Shown: positions 1-6,967 of the stretch, in pieces
Layout: each line of letters starts with the position of its first letter
Numbering within the stretch: position 1 is the first letter of the stretch
Translations under genes and position numbers: made by a program
NCBI GenBank assembly: GCA_004299485.1
Contig: SCQP01000005.1
Span: 1 to 64,000 of the forward strand
DNA length: 64,000 nt
Source: Acidobacteriota bacterium
GTDB lineage: Bacteria > Acidobacteriota > Terriglobia > Terriglobales > SCQP01
Direction: 5' to 3'
The notes under the pieces: generated by a model
What the model was told of the DNA's origin: nothing
Database searches by the model: none
The model's input: only the letters and a program-made list of their open reading frames with translations

Positions 1-126
<126 letters not shown>

Positions 127-166
127 AATCTCTCTCTCTACCTAACGTCCGCTGCCACCCTCACAA

Positions 167-230
167 GCCCTGCTTCGCGCGATGCGCTTCGCAGGGCAAG
201 TTTGGCTTGGTGCAGCCAAGCCAGACTTGG
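167..230 (-). promoter_or_regulatory. Two consecutive hairpins between tRNA-Gly and tuf
   Basis: GCCCTGC at 167-173 pairs with GCAGGGC at 191-197. A second stem, 197-210 with 216-229, has 14 pairs with one mismatch and a 5-nt loop and abuts the 3' end of tRNA-Gly. There is no T-tract, so this is more likely an RNA-processing or stability element of the tRNA-tuf transcript than a terminator. The role is inferred. Confidence 0.45.
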
Positions 231-303
231 AGCGGGAGACGGGATTCGAACCCGCGACAATCAGCTTGGAAGGCTGACACTCTACCAACTGAGCTACTCC
301 CGC
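231..303 (-). tRNA. tRNA-Gly (anticodon UCC)
   Basis: The minus strand folds into a cloverleaf: acceptor stem GCGGGAG/CTCCCGC (297-303 with 232-238), D-loop AGCTCAGTTGGTAGAG, anticodon loop CTTCCAA with UCC, and T-arm GGTTCGAATCC. The discriminator is U, as usual for tRNA-Gly. CCA is not encoded. It is the last tRNA before tuf. Confidence 0.97.
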
Positions 304-346
304 GAATCCCTGTTCCCTCTTCCCTTCCCTCAACCCTCACCAAACC

Positions 347-422
<76 letters not shown>

Positions 423-424
423 CG

Positions 425-679
425 CTACTCGTCCGCTGCTTCCTCCTCGCGGTCGGCTTCACGGCCCACCGGCGAGGGCGCCTCTTTATGAGGCGTCCAC
501 AAGGTCCGGCCGGCGAACAGCAGCACGATCGCTACCGTCACCAGACGGATGCGCCAATCGCTCAGCGTAGCCAGCGCAGCCACAATGAGCGCGGCGTACA
601 GCACCATCGCCACCAGCGTCCGGATATTGCCGGATGCTTTGGGCGGGGCTGCCCCGATGCTCGACTGTCCTACTGCCAT
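425..679 (-). CDS. Small two-helix membrane protein inserted in the tRNA-tuf cluster
   Basis: An 84-aa protein starting MAVGQSS at the ATG at 679. An upstream in-frame start at 730 would run into tRNA-Tyr, so 679 is preferred. Two hydrophobic helices (about residues 20-41 and 44-61) are followed by a charged tail rich in Glu and Asp. It lies between tRNA-Tyr and tRNA-Thr(GGU) on the same strand, so it should be on the same primary transcript. I do not recognise a family; topology and position argue against SecE, although secE is often near tuf and tRNAs. It could be a spurious ORF, but the hydrophobic pattern and start placement favour a real gene. Confidence 0.6.
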   Translation of the reverse strand: MAVGQSSIGAAPPKASGNIRTLVAMVLYAALIVAALATLSDWRIRLVTVAIVLLFAGRTLWTPHKEAPSPVGREADREEEAADE

Positions 680-692
680 CCCACTCGCATTC

Positions 693-780
693 TGGTGGAC
701 AGGGGAGGATTCGAACCTCCGTAGCCCCAAGGGGCGACAGATTTACAGTCTGTTGGTATTAACCACTCACCCACCTGTCC
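693..780 (-). tRNA. tRNA-Tyr (anticodon GUA)
   Basis: An 88-nt class II tRNA with a long variable arm (GTCGCCCCTTGGGGCTAC). Acceptor stem is GGACAGG (774-780) with CCTGTCC (697-703), discriminator A, and the 3' CCA is encoded (693-695). The anticodon loop ACTGTAAAT carries GTA. Confidence 0.97.
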
Positions 781-808
781 GAAACCCAACTCTTCCCTCA
801 ACGCTAGC

Positions 809-884
809 TGGAGCTGGCGGAGGGATTTGAACCCCCGACCGGCTGATTACAAATCAGCTGCTCTACCAACTGAGCTACGCCAGC
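809..884 (-). tRNA. tRNA-Thr (anticodon UGU)
   Basis: Cloverleaf on the minus strand: acceptor stem GCTGGCG (878-884) with CGCCAGC (813-819), anticodon TGT, and CCA encoded at 809-811. It is the first gene of the cluster, with order Thr(UGU)-Tyr-ORF-Thr(GGU)-Gly-tuf. In E. coli the order is Thr-Tyr-Gly-Thr-tufB. Confidence 0.97.
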
Positions 885-899
885 GCAAAATTCTCCGTA

Positions 900-927
900 G
901 ACTGGACACGCCAGCCTCGGAGCCCTT
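900..927. repeat. 28-bp direct repeat, copy 1
   Basis: The sequence GACTGGACACGCC(A/G)GCCTC plus nine further bases recurs at 1873-1900 with one mismatch in 28 bp, in the same orientation. This copy lies in the leader between the tRNA promoter and tRNA-Thr. The two copies bracket the vapBC module. Confidence 0.8.
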
Positions 928-951
928 CATCATTGGCGACAAAGGTCTGAT

Positions 952-979
952 TGTATAGAAAACGGAACCAAAATTGCAA
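952..979 (-). promoter_or_regulatory. Promoter of the tRNA-tuf cluster
   Basis: On the minus strand TTGCAA (974-979) is followed after 16 bp by TATACA (952-957), or after 18 bp by the overlapping TACAAT. It is AT-rich within a GC-rich region, about 70 bp upstream of tRNA-Thr(UGU), and correctly oriented. Motif spacing fits a housekeeping sigma-70 promoter. Confidence 0.6.
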
Positions 980-1167
980 GCTTCGCTGCCAACCGCCGGA
1001 ATCCTAACCATTATAGCGCAATAGGTCGTGACCGCCAGCGCCACGGCAGCCAGCTCCCGGTGCCACAATTGAGCACTTTGAAAATTGGCGTGGAGACCCC
1101 AACACCGCAGCCCCCGCGTATGGCAATGATGCTTTGATGTCAGTCTTTAGTGTGCGAAGATGGCTGT

Positions 1168-1437
1168 ATGCGGACGACATTGACTCTCGATGACCAGATT
1201 GCAAGCAAGCTGAAGGCCCTGGCTCAGCGCTCGGATTCATCGTTCAAGGCAACCGTCAACGCGACTCTGCGGCGGGGCCTCGTGGCAGCGGGAGCGTTGC
1301 CACGGGCAAAACCGTACACAACCCCTGTGTTCGCGATGGGCGCGGCAGCGGCCGGCCTGAACCTGGACAAGGCGTTGGCGATCGCCGACAAGCTGGAAGA
1401 CGAGGAGTTGGCGCGCAAACTGGCGATGCACAAATGA
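1168..1437 (+). CDS. VapB-like antitoxin
   Basis: An 89-aa protein starting MRTTLTLDDQIASKL, an N-terminal beta strand and helix typical of ribbon-helix-helix antitoxins (residues 1-45). The C-terminal part would bind the toxin. A GTG at 1150 is in frame, but the ATG at 1168 puts the strand at the N-terminus as in the family. The stop overlaps the toxin start by 4 nt, implying coupled translation. It should neutralise the PIN toxin and repress its own operon. Assignment to VapB is by motif and context. Confidence 0.85.
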   Translation: MRTTLTLDDQIASKLKALAQRSDSSFKATVNATLRRGLVAAGALPRAKPYTTPVFAMGAAAAGLNLDKALAIADKLEDEELARKLAMHK

Positions 1438-1862
1438 TCCTTGTCGATGCCAACCTGCTGATTTATGCGGTGAATAGCGATGCGCCGCGGCACGCGAGAG
1501 TGCGCGCGTGGCTGGAAAAGGAGCTGTCCAGCGAAACTGAGGTCGGGCTTGCGTGGGTCGTGGTCCTGGCATTCCTGCGGGTGATAACCAAGCCAGGAAT
1601 CCTTGCGCATCCGCTGGCGCCGGAGGCGGCGTTGAGAATTGTGGACGGCTGGTTCCAGCAGCCCTACGTGGTACCCGTGTCGCCGGGACCCAATCACTGG
1701 CCGCTGTTGAGGCAGCTCGTCTCCGTAACCGGCACCGCCGGCAATCTCACGACAGACGCCCATCTGGCAGCCATGGCACTGGAGCGCGGCTGCACTCTTT
1801 ACTCCTGCGACTACGATTTCCGCCGCTATCCGAATATCATGCACGCCGATCCGCTGGCGTGA
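1434..1862 (+). CDS. VapC-like PIN-domain ribonuclease toxin
   Basis: A 142-aa protein starting MILVDANLLIYAVN. Asp5 is the first PIN acidic residue. Further acidic candidates lie in GNLTTDAHLAAMALE and in the C-terminal CDYDFRRY. PIN toxins of VapBC modules cleave tRNA or rRNA when free of antitoxin. It overlaps the antitoxin stop (ATGA). It is paralogous to the toxin at 20065-20499: both share an LAWVV-LAFLRV-like core and GNLTTDAHLAA. The module sits between two 28-bp direct repeats. Confidence 0.9.
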   Translation: MILVDANLLIYAVNSDAPRHARVRAWLEKELSSETEVGLAWVVVLAFLRVITKPGILAHPLAPEAALRIVDGWFQQPYVVPVSPGPNHWPLLRQLVSVTGTAGNLTTDAHLAAMALERGCTLYSCDYDFRRYPNIMHADPLA

Positions 1863-1872
1863 TCCCGCCCTC

Positions 1873-1900
1873 GACTGGACACGCCGGCCTCGGAGCCCTT
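1873..1900. repeat. 28-bp direct repeat, copy 2
   Basis: Matches 900-927 at 27 of 28 positions in the same orientation. It begins 10 bp after the vapC stop codon and ends 22 bp before the next gene. No transposase or recombinase lies between the copies. Confidence 0.8.
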
Positions 1901-1922
1901 GGCGGGGTGGTAAAGTGGGCGC

Positions 1923-2825
1923 ATGCGCCGCTGGGCGATTACCGTCATATGTATTCTGGTTGCCGGCGGACTGGCGTGGTCGTGGTGGGCGATGCCGCCG
2001 TCCATTGTGCGCAGCCTGCCGCCTGGGCAGACGCTGGTGTACCTGAATTGTCGACCGCTGCGGGAATTGGGCATGACAGCCGGGGGGGCGCAGCCGTCGC
2101 CCGGCTACGCCGCCTTTGTACGCGAGTCGGGGTTTGATTACCAGACAGATCTGGATGCAGTCGCGCTGTCCCTGAACGGCCGGCCGACGCAGCCGGTCGA
2201 TGCTACCGCAATCCTGCGGGGCCGGTTCGAGCCGAAGTTCACCGCGTACTTGCAGCAGCACGCGCTGCGCGAGGAGCGAATCGCCGGAGCCAGGGCGTAT
2301 GTGTTTCCCGGCTGGGCGCGGCCGCAGCAGTTGCTGACGGTCGTGCCGCTCGGGCCCCGGGAGCTGCTGGTGACGAACGCGCAGGATGCCGCGCCGGTGG
2401 TAGCGCAGGCGCGGCGGTGGTGGTCAACAGCGCCGGCGCTGTGGCGCGCGGGCAACAACTGGCGGCTGCTGGTGGGCTATGCCGATATCAATGCCGAGCA
2501 ATTGGAAGCAGCGCGCGCGCTCGATGGCACGCAGTTGCCCTGGCAGGGCGTAGAACGGGTCGAAGTGAGCCTGCGGGGCAGCGGCGGCGGCGTGACCGTC
2601 GCCGGAGGCGCGCAGGCCAGCAGCGCGGATGCCGCGGCCGCGGTGCAGCAATGGGTGCAAAATGAATTGGACGCGCTGCGGCCGCTATGGCCGGAAACGC
2701 CGGGGCAGCCGACGCTGCGGGCGCTGCTCGACCGCGTCGAGACGGGACAGAGCGGACGGCAGGTCTGGCTGCGGCTCCGCGTTAGTTCGGCAACGCTGCG
2801 TGAATGGGCGAGTGCGCTGCGGTGA
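1923..2825 (+). CDS. Membrane-anchored protein of unknown function
   Basis: A 300-aa protein starting MRRWAITVICILVAGGLAWS: an N-terminal signal anchor (residues 4-24) and a soluble, presumably extracytoplasmic remainder. I see no catalytic motif. Alternating hydrophobic and charged segments suggest a mixed alpha/beta domain. The stop codon overlaps the start of the next gene, so the two are probably translated together. I do not recognise the family. Confidence 0.7.
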   Translation: MRRWAITVICILVAGGLAWSWWAMPPSIVRSLPPGQTLVYLNCRPLRELGMTAGGAQPSPGYAAFVRESGFDYQTDLDAVALSLNGRPTQPVDATAILRGRFEPKFTAYLQQHALREERIAGARAYVFPGWARPQQLLTVVPLGPRELLVTNAQDAAPVVAQARRWWSTAPALWRAGNNWRLLVGYADINAEQLEAARALDGTQLPWQGVERVEVSLRGSGGGVTVAGGAQASSADAAAAVQQWVQNELDALRPLWPETPGQPTLRALLDRVETGQSGRQVWLRLRVSSATLREWASALR

Positions 2826-3226
2826 ACGCCACCGCGGTCACCGATTTCGTGCTGGCGGCAGTAGCGCTGACGTTTGCGGTGCTGCTGGCGCGGAGCTGGC
2901 AGGCGCATTGGATCTGGGTGCTGGCCTATGCGTTCGTGACGGCCGCGGCTTTCGCCGGCGGGATCTTCCACGCAGGCACGCACAGCGGGACGCTGTGGAA
3001 CGCGACCCTGGTTCTGATTGGCGTAGCCATTGTTCTGTATATTGCCGCCTCGTTTGCCGGAGGATTACCGGCCGGCGCGCCGCGCACGCACTGGATCATC
3101 GCCGGCGCGGTCGTCACCGCGATTGGCTTCGGCTTGCAGCGCAGCCCGCTGCGGGTGCACAACGTGGTCTACCACCTGGTGCAAATCGCCGGGCTGTATC
3201 TGTTTTACCGCGGCGCCCGGCTCTAA
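2822..3226 (+). CDS. Polytopic membrane protein (possibly DUF6962-like)
   Basis: The GTG at 2822 overlaps the TGA of the preceding gene (GTGA) and gives a 134-aa protein starting VNATAVTDFVLAAVAL. At least four hydrophobic segments alternate with short loops; His and Asn residues (GGIFHAGTHSG, HNVVYHLVQ) sit near helix ends. The pattern recalls small DUF6962-type membrane proteins, but I cannot confirm that. Function unknown; co-expression with the upstream anchored protein is likely. Confidence 0.65.
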   Translation: MNATAVTDFVLAAVALTFAVLLARSWQAHWIWVLAYAFVTAAAFAGGIFHAGTHSGTLWNATLVLIGVAIVLYIAASFAGGLPAGAPRTHWIIAGAVVTAIGFGLQRSPLRVHNVVYHLVQIAGLYLFYRGARL

Positions 3227-3383
3227 AAAGTCGAGCTGCGAACCGATCCGCGCGGCCATGGTGGGGCTGCCAGCGCGGGCTGCTCGCGGCTGAGGTGCTA
3301 GGCCATCGCGAGGCAGCCTTCGTCTGGGTGCGGTGGTTTTCAAGTGTTGCAGAACTGGTGAGCAGCTGCCGCGGCCCTTGGAA

Positions 3384-3650
3384 TTATCCGCCGCGGCTAT
3401 CGCGTTTTTGCCACTGCTCGCGCAAGCGCGCCCAATCGTCGGGCGCAAAATCCGCAGCATAGGTACGCTCCAGGATGGCGAAGCGCAGCGCGGCGCCAGC
3501 GAGGCCGGGATTTTCCTGGCGCAGGCCAGCGATGACCAGTTGCCGCGCGGTACTGAACATGGCGCAGGCGGCACGCACGCGCTCGCTGCCGCTGCGCTGG
3601 CGCCAGAGATCCGCCATGGCCTTCTCCGCCCAGGGGCTGGTATCAGTCAT
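3384..3650 (-). CDS. Small partner of a decayed nucleotidyltransferase
   Basis: An 88-aa soluble protein starting MTDTSPWAEKAMADLW at the ATG at 3650. That ATG overlaps the TGA of the upstream nucleotidyltransferase remnant (TGATG), so the pair was translationally coupled. Trp- and Arg-rich with helical character and no transmembrane segment. No family recognised. The arrangement suggests a two-gene module in which the nucleotidyltransferase is now broken while this partner remains open. Confidence 0.6.
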   Translation of the reverse strand: MTDTSPWAEKAMADLWRQRSGSERVRAACAMFSTARQLVIAGLRQENPGLAGAALRFAILERTYAADFAPDDWARLREQWQKRDSRGG

Positions 3651-4147
3651 CAAGATTGAGCCTCCTGCAGCAAGTCGGAGATGCCGAGCTCGGCAGCCCA
3701 GCGCTCGAGATTCGTCGCCACGCTACGCAGGAGCAAACGCGCATCCGAAGCCGCAGCTCAGACCCAGAGGGCTGTGACCAGGCCAGTTTGGAGAGAATCA
3801 AATCTTCAGGCGAGACGGACCAGACCTGCGTTCCGGCGGCGTCGATGCGCCGGCATCTCGGATCCACTTTTACGATCACGGTGGTGTGGGTCGGGTTACA
3901 CACCCCACGTCCCGCGATCGCGCGCCGCACCTCGTGCCCGTCCACCAGGAACTCATCGGCAAAAAGTGTGGAGATTCGCGTCGCGCATTTGCAGCTCGAC
4001 CACGAGATCGATGTCTCACGTCATGCGTGGCTGCGCGTAGAAAGCGGCTGCCAGGGAGCCGGTGACCGGGTAGGCGATCCCGGCCGCTTCGAGCCGGCCG
4101 CACACCAGGTGCAGAACGGCAAGCTGGTCGTCCATACTGTCGGCCAT
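3650..4147 (-). pseudogene. Decayed nucleotidyltransferase gene (one nonsense, two frameshifts)
   Basis: Reading from the ATG at 4147 (or 4135) gives an N-terminal helix and QLAVLHLVCGRLEA, then AYPVTGSLAAAFYAQPRMT, a nucleotidyltransferase-like GS motif region. An in-frame TGA follows at about 4016, directly before DIDLVVEL, which holds the expected metal-binding D-x-D. One frameshift follows near the T-run at about 3962, restoring DEFLVDGHEVRRAI and later VSPEDLILSKLAW. A second near 3755 restores ATNLERWAAELG and the natural end at 3650. The protein family is recognisable from these pieces. As it stands it cannot make a full-length product. Confidence 0.8.
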
Positions 4148-4221
4148 ACCGCGCTTAGTATACGGCGCAAGCGCTGTCCACGCGAACGACGGCGCTCGGA
4201 TGTTGCCAGCGGCTCTTGGCG

Positions 4222-4542
4222 TCACTGCGGAGCAACGGCACAAAGCGAGCACTTTTGCGGCGTGCGACGGAGCGCAAAGAAGAGCACGACCGCACCACCG
4301 ATCGCGGCAAAAATAATGAGCGTGTTGCGGATGGAATGCGGGTGTTTCGTGCGAACCGCCGGTACGGTTTGGTTCTGCACGCCTGGGGAGGCGTGCAGAA
4401 CAGGGGTAGGGGCAGTTCTAGCGTATGCCGCTGCGGACGCCTCAGGCGCGCGGGGAGCTGTCTGTGCGCGCCCAGTTGCGAGGAGCACGATGGACGCGAG
4501 GATCATGACCATCAGCCGGAAGGCGGCAGATTGCGTTTTCAT
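4222..4542 (-). CDS. Small secreted or anchored protein downstream of the S8 protease
   Basis: A 106-aa protein with an N-terminal signal segment (MKTQSAAFRLMVMILASIVL), an Ala/Pro/Thr-rich linker, a second hydrophobic helix (about residues 73-91) and a short Arg/Cys tail. It starts 10 bp after the stop of the subtilisin-like gene on the same strand, suggesting one operon. No enzymatic motif is visible. It may be a membrane anchor or accessory peptide; that role is a guess from topology. Confidence 0.6.
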   Translation of the reverse strand: MKTQSAAFRLMVMILASIVLLATGRAQTAPRAPEASAAAYARTAPTPVLHASPGVQNQTVPAVRTKHPHSIRNTLIIFAAIGGAVVLFFALRRTPQKCSLCAVAPQ

Positions 4543-4552
4543 CCGTTACTCC

Positions 4553-6317
4553 CTAGGACGCACCGCCGGTGAACTGGGTGCCGAGGTTGATGGTCGGCGC
4601 TGGGCCGCAGGCGTTCGTACACTGGTCCACGACCTGGGCCGCCGCCGGATAGTTCGTGTACGGACCTATCGCCTTCGTAGTCAGCGTAAAACCTCCGCCG
4701 CTGGTGTATGTCGCCGTGATGTACGGCGAGGAAAGGCAATCGCCGACCAGCCCCTCCGCCATGGACTGAGAGGTGTCGAATGTTGTGTCGTGAGAATAGC
4801 CGCACGTGTAATCGCCAACGGTGATGCTTATGTAGCCGAAATCCGTGTAAAGTTGGCGGCGGCCTCTGCCGTTCGAGTAGATGCTGCCGGTGTCGGTCGC
4901 GGCGGTTCCCTGCGTACAGCTTGCCAACGCCGCGCCCATGTTGAGTCTGCGGCCGTCCGTTGCGTAGCCGAGAAGCTGCGGCTTCTGGTCCGCGGTGCCC
5001 TCAACGGTTGCAATCAGTGCATACGGCGACAATGGGCAGACCGACTCGAGCAGTGCGACCGCGCCCGCGACGATGGGGGCAGAGGCGGAGGTTCCGCCGA
5101 ATAGCGCAGGGTTGTTGCCGGTTGTGTCGCCCAGGGTCGTAGTTAGCACGTTGGTTCCTGGGGCTGCAATGTCACCGCCGCTATCGGTGCACTGGCCCGG
5201 GCCCCAATTGGACGGGTTGTCGTCCTGGTCGCTCGCAGCTACGGCGATTTCGTCGCTTAGGTGATAGGCGACCGGCCAGCCTGGGGTGCTGCAATCGTCG
5301 CCAGTGCTCGCGGCAAAGACGACGCCCGTATCGGCTGTCACGAGCGCCATCTCATCCTCGAATGCCGAACCCTGAAGATCGGCGTGGCTCATGCTCGCGG
5401 CGGCGAAGCGCAACCCAAATTGCTGCGCGATCTGAATCGACGCGTCGAGCCCCCTGATTGCTGAGTCTACATCGCAGTACTGCGTGCAAATGCTTATGGG
5501 CAGCAGCGTCATGTTGTCGGCGGTTCCGGCGATGCCGACGGAATTGTTGCTCACCGCATCGGCCGCGCCGGATACGAGCGTCCCATGGCCCTCATTGTCG
5601 TATACCTGCCCAGTGCAGCCCGCCAGGCCAGCCATGGCGTTGTAGCCGTGGGCGCCTTGAGGGCAGTTGTAGGTAATCCCGAATTCATTGATCGTGTACG
5701 AGTGCGGCGCGGTCCACACATTTGCGGCAAGGTCGGGGTTGTTGTAGTCCACGCCGGTGCCGTAAATGACAACGATCTGGCGGGTCCTGTTCTGGTCGGC
5801 GTCCGCAATCGCCCACGCTGGCTCGGCGTTGACGTCGTAGCTGGCAATACCGCAGGTGGAACCATAGCACTGGCCGGTGTTTTTGAGAGCCCACTGCTGC
5901 GTAAAGTCAGGGTCGCTCGGATCGCCGGACATCATCGGGTGCGCCGATCTGGGAGCGCTTACCGCTGTGTTGTTCCCGACGTAGTCGGGTTCGACCTTCA
6001 GGACCCGGTCATCGTTGGTGAGCATTTGAATGAGCTGCGCCACGGTCAGTGTCGGCGATTTGACATCGTACCAGCCGGCGCCGCCGATCGGCTCCAGATA
6101 ACTAGCCGCAGTGTTGAGCTTGACGGAGCTGAGCACGGCCTCCGAAGGAGGCGCCTTGAATTTCACAAGGACCTCATGCACGGCCACGGTGTGCGACTTG
6201 TATTGCGTTGTGGCTAGCTTTTGGATAGCAACGTGCTGCTGGGGGGGTAACGGTTGACTGGGACGCAAGGCAACTTGCGCTCAGCAGGAGTGAGGCCAGA
6301 ACTAACTTGCTAGTCAT
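4553..6317 (-). CDS. Subtilisin-like (S8) protease homologue; frameshifted at a 7-C tract, atypical active site
   Basis: The ATG at 6317, 5 nt after a good Shine-Dalgarno GGAGTT, encodes a signal peptide MTSKLVLASLLLSASCLASQ. At the C7 run (G7 at 6241-6247 on plus) the frame no longer joins the 571-aa main ORF; six Cs would join it. The main ORF has an I9-like propeptide, a His motif GHGTLVSG and a Ser motif GGTSASAPIVAG. The expected catalytic D-T-G is instead IYGTGVDYNNPDL, so the Asp is replaced by Gly, and the oxyanion-hole region reads FAASTGDD rather than AAGN. An exported fold is clear; normal subtilisin activity is doubtful. The short secreted gene at 4222-4542 follows it. Confidence 0.8.
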
Positions 6318-6441
6318 GGGCAGGAACTCCTTTCGCTGCCCATGCTACTCCGAACGGCTCACGGCAGAGCACATAATTTTCAGGGATAAAGAATATCGAC
6401 AAAATTGTGACGAAAGCACGCGTGCGGGCGCAAATATGCTC

Positions 6442-6684
6442 CTACAGCTTCTTTCCATGGGCGGGCTGCCCGGCGAGTAGGAATGTTTTCGGGAATGCGC
6501 CCTCGCCACACAGCTTAAAGGACCCAAAGTCCTTGTACCAGGGACCGCTGGGGGCTTCCGGACTGGAGCGTCTCCAGGCTTGCAGCCGCATTAAATCCTC
6601 CGCGCGGATTTTTCGGTCAGCCGCTCGCTCAAACAGGTGGTCGCGGAGTTCGGGCGGCAACCCATCCCATCGAATGGGCGGCAT
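6442..6684 (-). CDS. Small protein, second gene of an RHH-type pair
   Basis: An 80-aa protein starting MPPIRWDGLPPELRDHL at 6684, overlapping the TGA of the upstream gene (ATGA). It contains the aromatic segment GPWYKDFGSFKLCGEG. No nuclease motif that I know is visible. Pairing with a short DNA-binding-like gene suggests a toxin-antitoxin-like module in which this is the effector, but the family is not recognised. Confidence 0.6.
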   Translation of the reverse strand: MPPIRWDGLPPELRDHLFERAADRKIRAEDLMRLQAWRRSSPEAPSGPWYKDFGSFKLCGEGAFPKTFLLAGQPAHGKKL

Positions 6685-6941
6685 CAGCCCTCGAACGTAA
6701 GGCGCGCCAGCTCTTCTTTGATCTTTTTACGCCGTCGCGCATCATCACTGGAAGCGAGCTCATCGATCAGACCGAGATAATGGTTCCGCTGCCGCAGTTC
6801 TGCTTCCAAGCCCGTCTCCACTAAACGGGCTGCGGTCTGGCTCAGACTGGCGTTGTGCGACTTCGCCAAAGCTTCCAGTTGGCGAACGGTCGCGGTGGGC
6901 AGCAGAACGGCGTGGCGGCGCACGGTCGAGCGGCGGGGCAT
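6684..6941 (-). CDS. Putative antitoxin-like DNA-binding protein
   Basis: An 85-aa protein starting MPRRSTVRRHAVLLP at the ATG at 6941. The N-terminal strand (HAVLLPTATVRQLEAL) followed by SLSQTAARLVETGLEAEL resembles a ribbon-helix-helix fold; a charged helical tail (DDARRRKKIKEELARL) follows. Longer upstream readings to 7247 are antisense to the radical SAM gene and were rejected. It is the first gene of an overlapping pair. Confidence 0.65.
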   Translation of the reverse strand: MPRRSTVRRHAVLLPTATVRQLEALAKSHNASLSQTAARLVETGLEAELRQRNHYLGLIDELASSDDARRRKKIKEELARLTFEG

Positions 6942-6967
6942 ACGCCCATTATGCGCCGGCCGGGGGC

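Noticed and set aside
3656-5104. Plus-strand ORF of 482 aa
   Set aside because: Antisense to the decayed nucleotidyltransferase, the small secreted gene and the S8 protease end; no family motif.
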